A DNA stretch of 64,000 bases from contig CATNCP010000005.1 in assembly GCA_950096615.1 (NCBI GenBank), positions 1 through 64,000 on the forward strand, written 5' to 3'. Shown piece by piece: positions 62,715-64,000 of this stretch. Positions within the stretch are counted from its first letter, which is position 1, and every line of letters starts with the position of its first letter. The stretch is from an uncultured Kangiella sp. GTDB lineage: Bacteria > Pseudomonadota > Gammaproteobacteria > Enterobacterales > Kangiellaceae. A program made the translations under genes and the position numbers. The notes under the pieces are model-generated. The model had not been told where the DNA came from. It saw only the letters and a list, made by a program, of their open reading frames with translations, and ran no database searches.

Positions 62715-63758
62715 CTATTTTTGCGCCGATTTACTAAACCGATAATGAGCAATTAACCATTCATTCCCTTGGTTTAAACCAAAAAGTTCAGCACAAGACA
62801 TGAAGAATATTCTCCATCGCTGCAACCAAATCTTGGCTTCTTTCTCACCATACACCTTTTCAAAAACCGATAAAATAGATTCTTTGTGTTTATCTGTATT
62901 TTCCAGCCAAGCGTTTGATGTTTTCTCATAGTGCTGCCCACTCAGCAGCCAGCGCTTCTCTAAGTTCAATTCGCCTTGAAAATGTAGAAAAGTGTCAGCT
63001 GCAGGCATTTGTCCGCCGCTGAAGAAATATTTCCCCATCCAGTTATCTTCCCCTTCCTCTTCAAAGGGGTACATCAAATAACGATGACAAAAGACATGCA
63101 AAAATACCTTCCCTTCATCATTAAGCCAGTTGGTTACTCGTTGGAACAGTTGCTGATAATTTCTGACGTGCTCAAACATTTCGATTGAGACGATACGATC
63201 AAATGATTTTTCCGTACTGAAGTTATTAATATCAACAGTAATAACGTCGATATTACTTAATCCACGTTCTTTTGCCTTACTATCAATATATTGCTTTTGT
63301 GAGCTTGAATTCGATAAAGTCGTGATGTGGCTATTGGGAAATTTCTTAGCCAGATACAATGTCAAAGAACCCCACCCACAACCAAGCTCAAGAATGTTTT
63401 GTCCATCTTCAAACTCGCCTCGCTCCACATAAAGTGCCAGCATCTTATCTTCGGCGGTTGATAGATCTTTCGTATTGTCATCCCACAAGCAACCGCTATA
63501 CTTCAGGTGTTCACCGAGAGCTAGTAGATAGAAATCAGCAGGAACCTCATAATGTTGTTCATTAGCCTTATCAGTTTTAACGGCAATATCGCTACGCCTT
63601 AACTCTTGTAGAAAACGATCATACTGCTCACTTTGAGCTTCTATATCATTAATGTGTTCTTCTTCAAGTCTCTGTTTACACAGTTTCCTAATACCCGCTC
63701 GAATCACTGAATCCGGCAAATTCCCAGACTCCATCATATTAATAATTGTCTTAATCAA
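62715..63758 (-). CDS. Cyclopropane-fatty-acyl-phospholipid synthase-like methyltransferase
   Basis: A 347-residue SAM-dependent methyltransferase of the CFA/mycolic acid synthase family. It has HYEVPADFYLLALGEHLKYS near residue 65 (the phospholipid-site HYD/HYE motif), the SAM loop ILELGCGWGSLTLYLAKKFP, and DRIVSIEMFEHVRNYQ. It is shorter than Escherichia coli Cfa (382) and lacks part of the N-terminal lipid domain. The TTG start at 63758 has AGGAG eight bases upstream; ATGs exist a few codons inside. It may modify unsaturated acyl chains, or another lipid, at the inner membrane. A DUF1295 gene lies just upstream and a kinase gene just downstream on the same strand. Confidence 0.87.
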   Translation of the reverse strand: MIKTIINMMESGNLPDSVIRAGIRKLCKQRLEEEHINDIEAQSEQYDRFLQELRRSDIAVKTDKANEQHYEVPADFYLLALGEHLKYSGCLWDDNTKDLSTAEDKMLALYVERGEFEDGQNILELGCGWGSLTLYLAKKFPNSHITTLSNSSSQKQYIDSKAKERGLSNIDVITVDINNFSTEKSFDRIVSIEMFEHVRNYQQLFQRVTNWLNDEGKVFLHVFCHRYLMYPFEEEGEDNWMGKYFFSGGQMPAADTFLHFQGELNLEKRWLLSGQHYEKTSNAWLENTDKHKESILSVFEKVYGEKEAKIWLQRWRIFFMSCAELFGLNQGNEWLIAHYRFSKSAQK

Positions 63759-63769
63759 GCTTCTCTCTC

Positions 63770-64000
63770 CTAACTGTGTTTGCCCGTCTTTGGGCCAATA
63801 AAAAATTTGTTGGTACGCTTCTGGTATTCTCTGTAAGCGTTACCTTTCGATCTTAAATTTTGTTGTTCATTGAATGGTATGCCGGTTAGTTTCAATAAAA
63901 AAACTAACATAATCATCGGGTAAATCCACATTAGCCACTGAAGCTCTGTGCCTATGGTCAATAGTGGATAGGCGAACCAGTGAGTCCATTCGAAGAAGTA
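63770..64000 (-). CDS. DUF1295 (steroid reductase-like) membrane protein, C-terminal part only
   Basis: The last 76 codons of a leftward gene that enters from the right edge. It contains YFFEWTHWFAYPLL, two hydrophobic stretches, then LTGIPFNEQQNLRSKGNAYR and EYQKRTNKFF, the usual C-terminal pattern of DUF1295 proteins. These are isoprenylcysteine/steroid-reductase-like membrane enzymes often found in one operon with CFA-synthase-like genes. Its stop lies 11 bases before the methyltransferase start. Confidence 0.8.
   Translation of the reverse strand, partial: YFFEWTHWFAYPLLTIGTELQWLMWIYPMIMLVFLLKLTGIPFNEQQNLRSKGNAYREYQKRTNKFFIGPKTGKHS

Overview
The window reads as the chromosome of a marine-type gammaproteobacterium with a moderate-to-low GC content. 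The evidence is a complete Na+-translocating NADH:quinone reductase operon with apbE and nqrM, the yhbY / rlmE / ftsH / folP / glmM and tpiA / secG / tRNA-Leu(GAG) blocks, and LPS genes. A Kangiella-like host is plausible, but that is a guess from style and gene order, not something the sequence proves. Housekeeping genes occupy 0-12.3 kb and 44.3-64 kb. The middle (about 12.4-44.2 kb) is accessory and mostly more AT-rich.

0-4.3 kb: a cut-off Kdo-kinase-like gene, a family 9 heptosyltransferase-like gene, a tiny membrane protein, an Omp85/BamA-like outer membrane protein and an LpxH-like phosphoesterase. 4.3-12.3 kb: a branched-chain amino acid operon (ilvC, large and small acetolactate synthase subunits, a CimA-type citramalate synthase, ilvE, ilvD). 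It is preceded by two tandem leader peptide/attenuator units. The antiterminator and terminator stems of the two units covary, which is strong internal evidence that both fold. 12.4-14.8 kb: three unrecognised genes in a row, two of them diverged paralogues and the third with a helix-hairpin-helix-like segment.

15-24 kb: a nucleotidase pair, then an Rhs/YD-repeat polymorphic toxin locus. The large Rhs gene is cut by an in-frame TAA just before its toxin tip and carries a foreign double-repeat insertion near its end. A Sel1-repeat gene (candidate immunity protein), a truncated lipoprotein, an orphan DUF2384-like antitoxin and a broken second copy of the 85-residue gene at 15.6 kb follow. The locus is therefore bracketed by a diverged direct repeat.

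24-39.2 kb: a leftward defence operon. In transcription order it holds a half-size HsdS, HsdM, full HsdS, a membrane KAP-family NTPase, HsdR, a YgjP-type metallopeptidase, a possible small coupled ORF, and a 1343-residue NACHT/STAND-like ATPase ending in a PD-(D/E)XK-like nuclease. 39.3-44.2 kb: a small HTH regulator and a Tn7-like transposition module made of a TnsA-TnsB fusion, TnsC and TniQ. It ends against tRNA-Leu(GAG), which is the probable homing site. The simplest reading is that the transposon delivered the defence genes, although I could not locate its ends.

44.3-64 kb: secG and tpiA; nqrABCDEF with a terminator-like hairpin in its leader; apbE and nqrM (flavin attachment and maturation of NQR); a CBS protein; an OmpA-family porin; glmM, folP, ftsH and rlmE; yhbY; a response regulator and histidine kinase that are convergent and overlap; a cyclopropane-fatty-acid-synthase-like methyltransferase; and a cut-off DUF1295 membrane protein. 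In Escherichia coli glmM is followed directly by secG and leuU. Here the NQR/OmpA block lies between them.
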